Source: a bacterium
GTDB taxonomy: Bacteria; Patescibacteriota; Patescibacteriia; UBA1558; S5-K13
Length of the DNA stretch: 13,248 nt
Assembly: GCA_021106915.1 (NCBI GenBank)
Contig: JAIOTH010000076.1
Coordinates: forward strand, 1-13,248
Direction: 5' to 3'
The notes under the pieces are model-generated. The model worked only from the letters and a program-made list of their open reading frames with translations. It ran no database searches and was not told the origin of the DNA. A program made the translations under genes and the position numbers. Numbering within the stretch: the first letter of the stretch is position 1; every line of letters begins with the position of its first letter. This document shows, in pieces, positions 6,564 through 12,589 of the stretch.

Positions 6564-6641
6564 ACTTTTAAGTTAATTTTTAATTATTAGTTTTAAATTT
6601 CAAAATTAGAAATTAATCATTCTTTATACTATAGTAGCCTT

Positions 6642-6670
6642 ATTTTAAGGTTTTGTTAAGCAGAAGTCAA
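6642..6670 (-). promoter_or_regulatory. Promoter for the bactofilin operon, -35 formed at MITE edge
   Basis: On the minus strand TTGACT (6670-6665), a 17-nt spacer and TAAAAT (6647-6642), each one mismatch from consensus. The TTGA of the -35 is the TCAA direct repeat that flanks the MITE at 6671. The transcript would carry a leader of about 70 nt. Confidence 0.6.
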
Positions 6671-6805
6671 CCTTGTTAAACAATTTTATCCATTAAGGGA
6701 TAAAATTAAAATTTAAACACATAATAAATTATCACTAATTAATTTATTTTTTAGTAATTATATTTTATATTTCACAACAATATACTTAAATTTTGTTTAA
6801 CAGGG
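6671..6805. mobile_element. MITE-like element, copy A
   Basis: A 135-bp non-coding element has terminal inverted repeats CCTTGTTAAACAA / TTGTTTAACAGGG (one mismatch) and is flanked by TCAA on both sides (6667-6670 and 6806-6809). Its reverse complement aligns end to end with copy B at 11306-11441, with about ten differences by eye. Internally it can form two more hairpins inside the terminal stem. There is no transposase gene; mobilisation would need one elsewhere. The intergenic region 6564-6908 otherwise holds the bactofilin promoter and the hppA terminator. Confidence 0.8.
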
Positions 6806-6849
6806 TCAACCCAGTTCTTCTAGAAACTCTGTTTAATGATTAAGTAAGT

Positions 6850-6888
6850 AAAAAAATAGCCTATCTTAGAAATGTTAAGATAGGCTAT
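6850..6888 (-). terminator. hppA intrinsic terminator
   Basis: A 13-bp perfect stem (6856-6868 with 6876-6888) has a 7-nt loop. On the minus strand it is followed by seven T (6856-6850). It lies 20 bp past the hppA stop. Confidence 0.9.
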
Positions 6889-6908
6889 CATAAAATTTTT
6901 ATACTTAA

Positions 6909-8891
6909 TTATCCAAAAGAAATAATTACAAAAATTAGAGCTACAATAGAGATCAGTTTAATTAGAATATTCAAGGATGGTCCAGAAGTATCTTTAAAAG
7001 GATCACCAACTGTGTCACCAATTACAGCTGATTTGTGAGCATCACTTCCTTTGCCACCTAGATTTCCAGATTCAATATATTTCTTGGCATTATCCCAGGC
7101 TCCACCAGAATTAGACATGAAAATAGCCATCAAAAATCCAGTAACTGTAGTTCCTGCTAATAAACCACCTAAGGCAATTGGTCCTAATAATAAGCCAATT
7201 AATATCGGAATAATAATAGCTAATAGAGAAGGAAGAATCATTTCTTTAAGAGAAGATACTGTAGAAATATCAATACATTTTTCATAATCTGGTTTAGTTG
7301 TTCCTTCTAAAATTCCAGGAATTTCTTTAAATTGACGACGAACTTCTTTAACCATTTCAAAAGCAGCTTTACCAACTGAACTCATAGTTAAAGCAGAAAA
7401 TATAAATGGTAAAAGTCCACCAATAAATAAACCTACAATCACCTTTGGTTCGCTTAAATTAATAACACTAGAAATACTATTCTCTTCTAAAATTTGAGTA
7501 AAACTAGCAAAAAGAGCTAGAGCAGTTAAAGCAGCTGAACCAATAGCAAAACCCTTACCAATAGCAGCAGTAGTATTACCAACAGCATCTAAATCTTCAG
7601 CTATTTTTCTAACATCAGATCCCATGCCAGCCATTTCAGCAATACCGGCAGCATTATCAGCTACTGGTCCGTAAGAATCTGTGGCTAAAGTAATACCTAA
7701 AGTAGAAAGCATTCCCACAGCGGCAATTGCTATACCATACAAACCACCAAAATGATAAGCACCAAGAATAGCCAAACAAACAGCTATTACAGGAATAATA
7801 GTTGAAATCATGCCAACTGATAGACCTCTGATGATGTTAGTAGCTGCTCCTGTTTTAGATGCTTCAGCGATACTTCTTACTGGTTTTTTGGAATCAGAAG
7901 TAAAATATTCAGTTGCTAAGCCAATTACTACTCCAGAAGCTAATCCGATAATAGTGGCATAGAATATTTTTATATCATGATTTAAATATTTAATAGCAAA
8001 ATAAGAAGCTATAACCATCAATGATGCTGCTCCAAATACTCCTCTATTTAAAGCTTGGTGTATTTTTTTCTCATTTTTAGTTTTAACAAAAAAGGTTCCA
8101 ATCATAGAACAGATTATTCCTAGCCCAGCTAAAACTAAAGGTAGAATAATTCCATTACTGGCCTTAAAAGCTAACATGCCAATTACCATAGCAGCAATAA
8201 TTGAATCTACGTAAGACTCAAAAAGATCAGCTCCCATACCAGCAACATCACCAACATTATCACCAACATTATCAGCAATAGTAGCTGGATTACGAGGATC
8301 ATCTTCAGGAATACCAGCTTCAATTTTTCCCACTAAGTCAGCTCCAACATCAGCAGCTTTGGTATAAATTCCTCCACCAACACGAGCAAAAAGAGCAATA
8401 GAAGATGCTCCAAAACCAAATCCATAAACAATGTTAGGATCTTTAAAAATTAAGTACATAATAGAAACTCCTAAAAGTCCGAATCCAACGACTCCTAAAC
8501 CCATTACAGAACCAGATGAAAAAGCTATTTTTAAGGCAGAGTTAATTCCTTTACGGCAGGCTACAGCAGTTCTAGAATTAGCTTTAGTAGCAATTCTCAT
8601 TCCAATATTACCAGCTAAGGCTGAAAAAATAGCTCCAGTTACGAAGGCTATTCCTAATTTCCAACCATTGTCCATACTAAAGGTTAAAAATAAAAAAACT
8701 ATTACTACAAAGATTGATAAAATTTTGTATTCTTTGGTTAAAAACGTCATTGCTCCTTTATGGATTGCTTCGGCGATTTCTTTTACCTTGTCCTCTCCTT
8801 GATTTTCTTTAGAAATACGGATGCTCATAATTAAGCTATAAAGTATAGCTAGCAAGGAGGCGGCCAAAGTGAAAATAATTGGTCCAGTCAT
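6909..8891 (-). CDS. hppA: Membrane-bound ion-translocating pyrophosphatase (probably K+-dependent; H+ or Na+)
   Basis: The 660-residue protein is almost entirely membrane helices with all catalytic motifs. These are the DDPRNPATIADNVGDNVGD region (197-215), DSYGPVADNAAGIAEMAG (405-422) and GDTVGDPFKDTSGPSLN (625-641), which supply the Asp residues that bind Mg-pyrophosphate. The family hydrolyses pyrophosphate and pumps H+ and/or Na+ outward. The residue after GNTT (438-441) is Ala442, where K+-independent enzymes have Lys, so K+ dependence is expected. Glu225 (DLFESY) is at the position of the Na+-pump glutamate of the Thermotoga enzyme; Asp229 lies one turn later, so ion choice is open. 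It has its own terminator at 6850-6888 and a candidate -10 upstream, so it is probably monocistronic. Length is slightly short for the family. Confidence 0.96.
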   Translation of the reverse strand: MTGPIIFTLAASLLAILYSLIMSIRISKENQGEDKVKEIAEAIHKGAMTFLTKEYKILSIFVVIVFLFLTFSMDNGWKLGIAFVTGAIFSALAGNIGMRIATKANSRTAVACRKGINSALKIAFSSGSVMGLGVVGFGLLGVSIMYLIFKDPNIVYGFGFGASSIALFARVGGGIYTKAADVGADLVGKIEAGIPEDDPRNPATIADNVGDNVGDVAGMGADLFESYVDSIIAAMVIGMLAFKASNGIILPLVLAGLGIICSMIGTFFVKTKNEKKIHQALNRGVFGAASLMVIASYFAIKYLNHDIKIFYATIIGLASGVVIGLATEYFTSDSKKPVRSIAEASKTGAATNIIRGLSVGMISTIIPVIAVCLAILGAYHFGGLYGIAIAAVGMLSTLGITLATDSYGPVADNAAGIAEMAGMGSDVRKIAEDLDAVGNTTAAIGKGFAIGSAALTALALFASFTQILEENSISSVINLSEPKVIVGLFIGGLLPFIFSALTMSSVGKAAFEMVKEVRRQFKEIPGILEGTTKPDYEKCIDISTVSSLKEMILPSLLAIIIPILIGLLLGPIALGGLLAGTTVTGFLMAIFMSNSGGAWDNAKKYIESGNLGGKGSDAHKSAVIGDTVGDPFKDTSGPSLNILIKLISIVALIFVIISFG

Positions 8892-8898
8892 AATTAGC

Positions 8899-8943
8899 TT
8901 GTAGGGAATATATTATAGAGAGCCGTTTTAAGACTACCTACAA
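8899..8943 (-). promoter_or_regulatory. hppA promoter region with flanking inverted repeat
   Basis: A perfect TATAAT on the minus strand (8917-8912) lies about 20 bp upstream of the ATG, with no convincing -35. It is bracketed by TTGTAGG (8899-8905) and CCTACAA (8937-8943), a perfect 7-bp inverted repeat that could be an operator or a hairpin. No Shine-Dalgarno precedes hppA. Confidence 0.45.
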
Positions 8944-8975
8944 ATTATTCTCTAAATTATTTATTATATTATATA

Positions 8976-9012
8976 AAAAATGTTATTAAATAATAAATTT
9001 AATAACATTTTT
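8976..9012 (-). terminator. nusA terminator
   Basis: Perfect 16-bp arms (8976-8991 and 8997-9012) surround a 5-nt loop, with an A-run on one side and a T-run on the other. It starts one base after the nusA stop (9014-9016). Being symmetric it could work in both directions. Confidence 0.85.
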
Positions 9013-9013
9013 A

Positions 9014-10348
9014 CTATTCTTTATCTTTTTTTTTCTTAGACTTAGTTTCTTTCTTTTTCTTTGATTCTTTTTTAGGAGTATCTTCTTTCTTAGATTTATC
9101 TTCTTTTTTTTCTTTAGAACTCTCTTCTACTTTCTTTGATTCTTTTTTAATGTCTTGATTTTTTGTTTCCTCGTCTTCGGATTCTTGTTTTTCATTTTTT
9201 ACTTCTTCTTTATCATCTAGAAAATTCTCTGCTCCTTCAATATCTATTTTCCAATTAGTTAATTTAGAGGCTAATTTAACATTTTGACCATCGCGACCAA
9301 TTGCTAAAGACATTTGATCTACTTCAACTTTAACAACAGCACTTTTTTCTTCTTTATTGAGTTCTATATTTATTATTTTAGCTGGAGAAAGAGAATTTTT
9401 GATAAAAGTAGATGAATCTTTGCTCCACTCAATAATATCTATTTTTTCACCGCCTAGTTCATTGATAATAGTTTGTACTCGAGAGCCTTTTTGTCCAACA
9501 CAAGAACCAACTGGATCAATGTTTTCTTGATGACTAAAAACAGCTATCTTAGTTCTAGAACCAGGATCACGAGCAATAGATTTAATTTCTACTATTTCAT
9601 TAGCTATTTCAGGAACTTCTAGGCTAAATATTTTATTAACTACCTCAGGATGAGCTCGAGATACAATGATTCGAGGACCTTTAGTTGTTTCTTCAGCTTT
9701 TAAAATTAAAACTCGTAATCTATTTCCAGGAACATAGCGGTCATTACGGACTTGTTCCTCTGGTGGGATAGTTCCAGTAGTTTTATTCAAATCAACAATT
9801 ACATTTAAGCCTTCTCTTCTTTGAACGGTAGTATTAATAACTTCACCTTCTCTTTCTTTAAATTCATTAAATATAGTAGTTCTTTCAGCTTCTCTGATTC
9901 TTTGGATAATAACTTGTTTAGCTGTTTGGGCAGCTATTCGACCAAAATCATCAGGAGTTTCTAGTTTTATTTCTAATTCATCATCAAGTTTAATACTTTT
10001 TTTTATTTTTTTAGCCTCCTTAAGTAATATTTCAGTTTTAGGATTAAACCTTTTGATATTTTCTGGCATTTCTTCATCTTCTTTGAGATTATCTTTTATT
10101 TTTTGATATTCTTCGGCCTCTTTTTCAATGTCGCGATTCTCAACAGCGATTTTAACATCAAATACCTTGATATTTCCAGTATCTAAATCAAAATCAACTT
10201 TAATGTTTTGATCTTTATTACCGAAATCTTTACGATAAGCAGCTGCTAAGGCAGCTTCAATGCTTTCCAGTACTGATTCAATAGAGATATTTTTTTCTTC
10301 ACAGATTTCATGGATAGCTAATTTTATTTCTTCAATATTTTGGAACAT
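9014..10348 (-). CDS. nusA: Transcription termination/antitermination factor NusA
   Basis: The 444-residue protein has the NusA order. The N-terminal RNA-polymerase-binding domain is about 1-160 (with ESIEAALAAAYRKDFG, 28-43). The S1 domain is about 168-232 (GEVINTTVQRREG onward). KH1 holds DPVGSCVGQKGSRVQTII (278-295) and KH2 holds MSLAIGRDGQNVKLA (346-360). The N-terminal domain has an acidic insertion near 73-110. The C-terminal 70 residues (376-444) are a highly charged Lys/Glu tail in place of the acidic repeats found in some phyla. NusA binds RNA polymerase and promotes pausing and hairpin termination. It stands alone here between terminators, not in the usual rimP-nusA-infB operon. Start at 10348 gives a standard N-terminus; no Shine-Dalgarno is seen. 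Confidence 0.97.
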   Translation of the reverse strand: MFQNIEEIKLAIHEICEEKNISIESVLESIEAALAAAYRKDFGNKDQNIKVDFDLDTGNIKVFDVKIAVENRDIEKEAEEYQKIKDNLKEDEEMPENIKRFNPKTEILLKEAKKIKKSIKLDDELEIKLETPDDFGRIAAQTAKQVIIQRIREAERTTIFNEFKEREGEVINTTVQRREGLNVIVDLNKTTGTIPPEEQVRNDRYVPGNRLRVLILKAEETTKGPRIIVSRAHPEVVNKIFSLEVPEIANEIVEIKSIARDPGSRTKIAVFSHQENIDPVGSCVGQKGSRVQTIINELGGEKIDIIEWSKDSSTFIKNSLSPAKIINIELNKEEKSAVVKVEVDQMSLAIGRDGQNVKLASKLTNWKIDIEGAENFLDDKEEVKNEKQESEDEETKNQDIKKESKKVEESSKEKKEDKSKKEDTPKKESKKKKETKSKKKKDKE

Positions 10349-10362
10349 ATATTTTTAGTTAG

Positions 10363-10377
10363 CCTGCCTGCCGGCAG
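10363..10377. repeat. GC-rich palindrome CTGCCGGCAG upstream of nusA
   Basis: CCTGCCTGCCGGCAG is strikingly GC-rich in an A/T background and contains a 10-bp perfect palindrome (10368-10377) 20 bp before the nusA ATG. I recall similar CCTGCC/GGCAGG motifs as common in Parcubacteria genomes, but cannot verify it here. Confidence 0.5.
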
Positions 10378-10381
10378 TAAG

Positions 10382-10420
10382 TAGTTTATAGTCAGTAATT
10401 AATACTGGGGCTATAAACTA
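10382..10420 (-). promoter_or_regulatory. Hairpin in the nusA leader
   Basis: Perfect 10-bp arms TAGTTTATAG (10382-10391) and CTATAAACTA (10411-10420) enclose an inner CAGTA/TACTG stem. There is no adjacent T-run, so it looks like a leader fold and not a terminator. Confidence 0.5.
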
Positions 10421-10446
10421 ATATAGTTTGTTAATTAAATTATTTT

Positions 10447-10473
10447 TAAAAAAACTAGTATAAATATACTAGT
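10447..10473 (-). terminator. Terminator-like hairpin upstream of nusA
   Basis: A perfect 9-bp stem ACTAGTATA / TATACTAGT (10454-10473) with a 2-nt loop is followed on the minus strand by a run of seven T. It could be a second terminator for the upstream DUF218 gene or, being at the predicted nusA start site, a leader element. Confidence 0.65.
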
Positions 10474-10481
10474 CTATTATT

Positions 10482-10510
10482 ATGATAATCTTTTTATGGA
10501 AAGAGGTCAA
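10482..10510 (-). promoter_or_regulatory. Probable nusA promoter
   Basis: On the minus strand TTGACC (10510-10505), a 17-nt spacer and TATCAT (10487-10482); each box is one mismatch from consensus. Start of transcription would be near 10475, leaving a leader of about 125 nt. Confidence 0.55.
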
Positions 10511-10551
10511 GGAAAAATAGTCAAGAGTTGAAAGTAATTATAAAAATAAAA

Positions 10552-10580
10552 AGGACAATTCGAATAATTCAGACTGTCCT
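10552..10580 (-). terminator. DUF218 gene terminator overlapping the stop codon
   Basis: AGGACA (minus, 10580-10575) pairs with TGTCCT (10557-10552), followed by TTTTTATTTTT. The TGA stop of the gene (10571-10569) lies in the loop. Confidence 0.65.
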
Positions 10581-11075
10581 ATATTTTTTTCTAAAATACA
10601 TTTCTGGAAATTTTATTCCCCAAAAATATAAAAAAACTATCACTATTCCCACAATTTCAACAAAAATTTTTTGTAAAGAAAATTTTGCTTTCGCGGAAAC
10701 AGTTTTCACTTTGAATCCTCTAAATTTCCAAATTAATTGGCATCTAATGATATGATACCAAGATGTTGTAAAAATGATTTGTTCTTTGTTTGGTTTTAAA
10801 GAGAATTTTTGAATTATATTTTCAATATTTTGTATTGTAGTGCGAGATGTATTTTCTATTACAATAGAAAGTTCGTTTTCAAAATGATTAATTATATAAC
10901 TCCTCATGGATTCAGAAACAGGAATTATTTGTTCTGAATTAAAGATACCACCACTGATGATAACTTTTTTAATGTTATTTTTTTCGATTATCTCAATGGC
11001 TTTCTGGCATCTTTTGAGTGAATCATCACTTAATTTATAGCCAATATTTTTGTGACCTTTTATAATTAATAACAT
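10569..11075 (-). CDS. DUF218 / YdcF-SanA family protein, membrane-anchored
   Basis: The 168-residue protein shows the DUF218 pattern in order: an opening strand MLLIIKGHK, LSDDSLKRCQKAIEII (15-30), KKVIISGGIF, a glutamate-bearing PVSESMRSYI, IENTSRTTIQNIENI (about 93-107) and FTTSWYHIIR. The equivalent TSxxHxxR and ENTSxxTxEN motifs line the putative active site in YdcF/SanA relatives, several of which act on or near the cell envelope. A hydrophobic segment near the C-terminus (SLQKIFVEIVGIVIVFLYFW) is probably a membrane anchor. It is the only gene of the window with a strong Shine-Dalgarno, AAGGAGG 6 nt before ATG. No good promoter lies directly upstream; transcription may read through from the RNA candidate. 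Exact substrate is unknown. Confidence 0.85.
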   Translation of the reverse strand: MLLIIKGHKNIGYKLSDDSLKRCQKAIEIIEKNNIKKVIISGGIFNSEQIIPVSESMRSYIINHFENELSIVIENTSRTTIQNIENIIQKFSLKPNKEQIIFTTSWYHIIRCQLIWKFRGFKVKTVSAKAKFSLQKIFVEIVGIVIVFLYFWGIKFPEMYFRKKYRTV

Positions 11076-11128
11076 TTTTCCTCCTTATTATTATTTTATA
11101 ATTTAAAATTGATTATTGGTGATTTAAT

Positions 11129-11271
11129 AAAAAATCTCCATATTACTGCACCCAAGGAAATTATTTTAAGAATTGTTCGAGCGATTTATCTAGAAGATAA
11201 GGCCTGAGCAAATCTTTCAGGAATTTCCATGCTTGTCGTGGATGCAGGAGTATGGAGATTTTTTCAAATAA
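11129..11271 (-). ncRNA. Candidate structured small RNA (family not recognised)
   Basis: A near-consensus promoter on the minus strand (11278-11305) would start a transcript near 11271. The 22-nt arms at 11243-11264 and 11129-11150 pair with only two mismatches and end in T6, forming a closing stem that doubles as terminator. Inside are a 7-bp stem (GGAAATT/AATTTCC, 11156-11162 with 11222-11228) and two perfect hairpins (11203-11221 and 11186-11200), leaving one single-stranded arm (11163-11185). There is no ORF. The long closing stem recalls 6S-type RNAs, but I find no diagnostic 6S, SRP, tmRNA, T-box or known riboswitch core. A leader role for the DUF218 gene, 54 bp downstream, is possible. 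Pairing in the closing stem is slightly better for a plus-strand RNA (a G-U replaces one mismatch), so strand rests on the promoter. Confidence 0.6.
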
Positions 11272-11277
11272 CATATT

Positions 11278-11305
11278 AGTATAGCATACTGACAAAGTTT
11301 GTCAA
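11278..11305 (-). promoter_or_regulatory. Strong promoter for the RNA candidate, -35 formed at MITE edge
   Basis: On the minus strand a perfect TTGACA (11305-11300), a 16-nt spacer and TGcTATACT (extended -10; hexamer 11283-11278). It is the best promoter in the window. The TTGA of the -35 is the TCAA direct repeat (11302-11305) that abuts MITE copy B at 11306. Confidence 0.8.
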
Positions 11306-11441
11306 CCCTGTTAAACAAAATTTAAGTATACTGTTATGAAATATAAAATATAATTACTAAAAAATAAATTAATTAGTAATGATTTATTGTGTATTTAAAT
11401 TTTAATTTTATCCCTATAAGGGATAAAATTGTTTAACAGGG
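11306..11441. mobile_element. MITE-like element, copy B
   Basis: A 136-bp element has perfect 13-bp terminal inverted repeats CCCTGTTAAACAA / TTGTTTAACAGGG and TCAA on both sides (11302-11305, 11442-11445). Further self-pairing includes AATTTTATCCCT/AGGGATAAAATT with a 3-nt loop, ATTACTAA/TTAGTAAT, and an intermediate stem AAAATTTAA/TTAAATTTT. The fold is a three-way cruciform. It is inverted relative to copy A. It codes for nothing. Confidence 0.82.
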
Positions 11442-11445
11442 TCAA

Positions 11446-11465
11446 CCCTATTAAACAATTTTATT
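11446..11465. mobile_element. Remnant left end of a third MITE copy
   Basis: CCCTATTAAACAATTTTATT directly follows the right-hand TCAA of copy B. It matches the left end of copy A (CCTTGTTAAACAATTTTATC) with three differences. The rest of that copy is gone or unrecognisable. Confidence 0.6.
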
Positions 11466-11474
11466 TTTTTTAAC

Positions 11475-11503
11475 AAAAACATCTCTAAAACAGAGATGTT
11501 TTT
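11475..11503 (-). terminator. Terminator behind the small C-tail-anchored protein gene
   Basis: Perfect 12-bp arms AAAAACATCTCT / AGAGATGTTTTT (11475-11486, 11492-11503) enclose a 5-nt loop. It lies 22 bp past the stop of the 11526-11828 gene, with T-runs available on both strands. Confidence 0.8.
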
Positions 11504-11525
11504 AATATTTTTAGCTTTGTTGTGC

Positions 11526-11828
11526 TTATAAAAGAGCCCAAATGGCAAAAGCTCCAATTAAGATGATGATTATCATAAAAAAAATAAATAGAAAAGTTCC
11601 AGAATTAATATTTTTTTTAGAGTTGATTTCCCTAGGGAGATTTTTAGCAAGGGATTGGTTTTCTTCAGAAATTGGGTTTTGGTTAGTAAATTGACTAATG
11701 TTAGAAGCATTAGCTATTGGATTTTTAGAGGCTGGAGAATCCCCCTCTAATCCAGAAAAGACATCCTCTATTAATGGAGGGTTCTTGGTTGAGTTAGGGG
11801 TAGGATTATTTAATTTATTTTCATCCAT
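11526..11828 (-). CDS. Small C-terminally membrane-anchored protein of unknown function
   Basis: The 100-residue protein has a Pro/Asn/Ser-rich, probably disordered N-terminal 75 residues with a short conserved-looking acidic-hydrophobic patch (LIEDVFSGLEGD, 19-30). One hydrophobic helix follows at the very end (about 78-98, FLFIFFMIIIILIGAFAIWAL). No signal peptide is seen, so the topology would be cytoplasmic domain plus C-tail anchor. I chose the internal ATG at 11828; the longer reading from 11888 would overlap the upstream gene by 46 bp and adds an unremarkable stretch. It starts 14 bp after that gene's stop, so the two are probably co-transcribed. Function is not recognisable. Confidence 0.7.
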   Translation of the reverse strand: MDENKLNNPTPNSTKNPPLIEDVFSGLEGDSPASKNPIANASNISQFTNQNPISEENQSLAKNLPREINSKKNINSGTFLFIFFMIIIILIGAFAIWALL

Positions 11829-11842
11829 ATTTTTGTTGTTTA

Positions 11843-12484
11843 TTAATATTTTTGAATAGATAAAATTGTTTTTTCCATTTCTTCCCAATCAATAAAGTCT
11901 TCTTTGGTGGAGCTAGCACTAATAGTATAAATTGTTTTTTCTATTTGAGTATAGTATTCCCTGCTAGGGAAGTCATAATTTTTTAGATCTTGGTACCAGA
12001 AGATATTATCGTTATTATTCTTTTTTTCCAGTTTTTGTAGATCAAAGTTTTCATTTAACCAATCGCTAAATTTTTTTTCGGATATTACTTTTTCTATTAT
12101 GATACCACCATTTTTATAATTTAATAGTATTTTATTTTTTTGTTCATTTTTATCGTTGAACTGAACTCGATTCATTTTTTGATCATAATTAAATTTAATT
12201 CCCCAAGTTTCATTTTGGTATTCTATAAAATTATTTTCACTTAATAAGGAATTAATTACATTTTGAGCTATTCTTTTTTTAATTTCTTTCTTCTCCTCTT
12301 CCTTTTCTTCTTCTTGATAAGAATTTATTTTTTCACTAAAGATGTTTTTTAATATTTTAAGAGAGTTATCAAATTCGAGGTTATTGCTATCTTTTTTAGA
12401 GTTGTTATTAATATACAGCCAAAAAAATAAGATTAGGCAAAAAGACAGAATCACTAATATTATTAACTGTATTTTTTTATTCAT
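11843..12484 (-). CDS. N-terminally membrane-anchored protein of unknown function
   Basis: The 213-residue protein has one N-terminal hydrophobic helix (about 5-25, with Cys16 but no clean lipobox). Next is a polar, highly charged likely coiled-coil stretch (50-75, EEEKEEEKKEIKKR) and a globular part (85-213) that opens with EYQNETWGIKFNYDQ. That pattern resembles the YxNxxYGFxFxYP opening of extracytoplasmic domains common in Parcubacteria-like genomes (inference). The most likely place is the outer face of the membrane. It precedes the small anchored protein on the same strand. No Shine-Dalgarno or promoter stands out. Function unknown. Confidence 0.75.
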   Translation of the reverse strand: MNKKIQLIILVILSFCLILFFWLYINNNSKKDSNNLEFDNSLKILKNIFSEKINSYQEEEKEEEKKEIKKRIAQNVINSLLSENNFIEYQNETWGIKFNYDQKMNRVQFNDKNEQKNKILLNYKNGGIIIEKVISEKKFSDWLNENFDLQKLEKKNNNDNIFWYQDLKNYDFPSREYYTQIEKTIYTISASSTKEDFIDWEEMEKTILSIQKY

Positions 12485-12589
12485 CCCGTTGGTATTATTT
12501 ATATGAACCGTATATACAAAATATTACAATATTCCCTTTAAAATTATACATAATGAAATCATGTAATTATTTTACGGGACTTATTTATG

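Noticed and set aside
6671..6805. IS200/IS605-type derivative
   Set aside because: That family lacks terminal inverted repeats and target duplications; this element has both.
7051..8802. Plus-strand open frames opposite hppA
   Set aside because: Antisense shadows of a fully recognisable gene; translations are proline/isoleucine-rich without domains.
10528..10755. Plus-strand open frame of 75 codons
   Set aside because: Antisense to the DUF218 gene and crosses its terminator.
3678..11075. Recoded TGA (as in Gracilibacteria/SR1)
   Set aside because: rnpA and the DUF218 gene end naturally at TGA and no in-frame TGA interrupts any gene.
11163..11185. GTTCGAGC as a tRNA T-loop or tmRNA part
   Set aside because: The flanking bases do not form the 5-bp T-stem and no acceptor or anticodon arm can be drawn.
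11129..11271. SRP RNA, T-box or a known riboswitch
   Set aside because: No GGAA/AGCAGCC SRP core, no T-box AGGGTGGNACCGCG sequence, and no recognisable riboswitch consensus in either strand.
11829..11888. Longer start for the small C-tail-anchored protein
   Set aside because: It would overlap the upstream CDS by 46 bp and encode a poorly fitting N-terminus; the ATG at 11828 fits the gene spacing.
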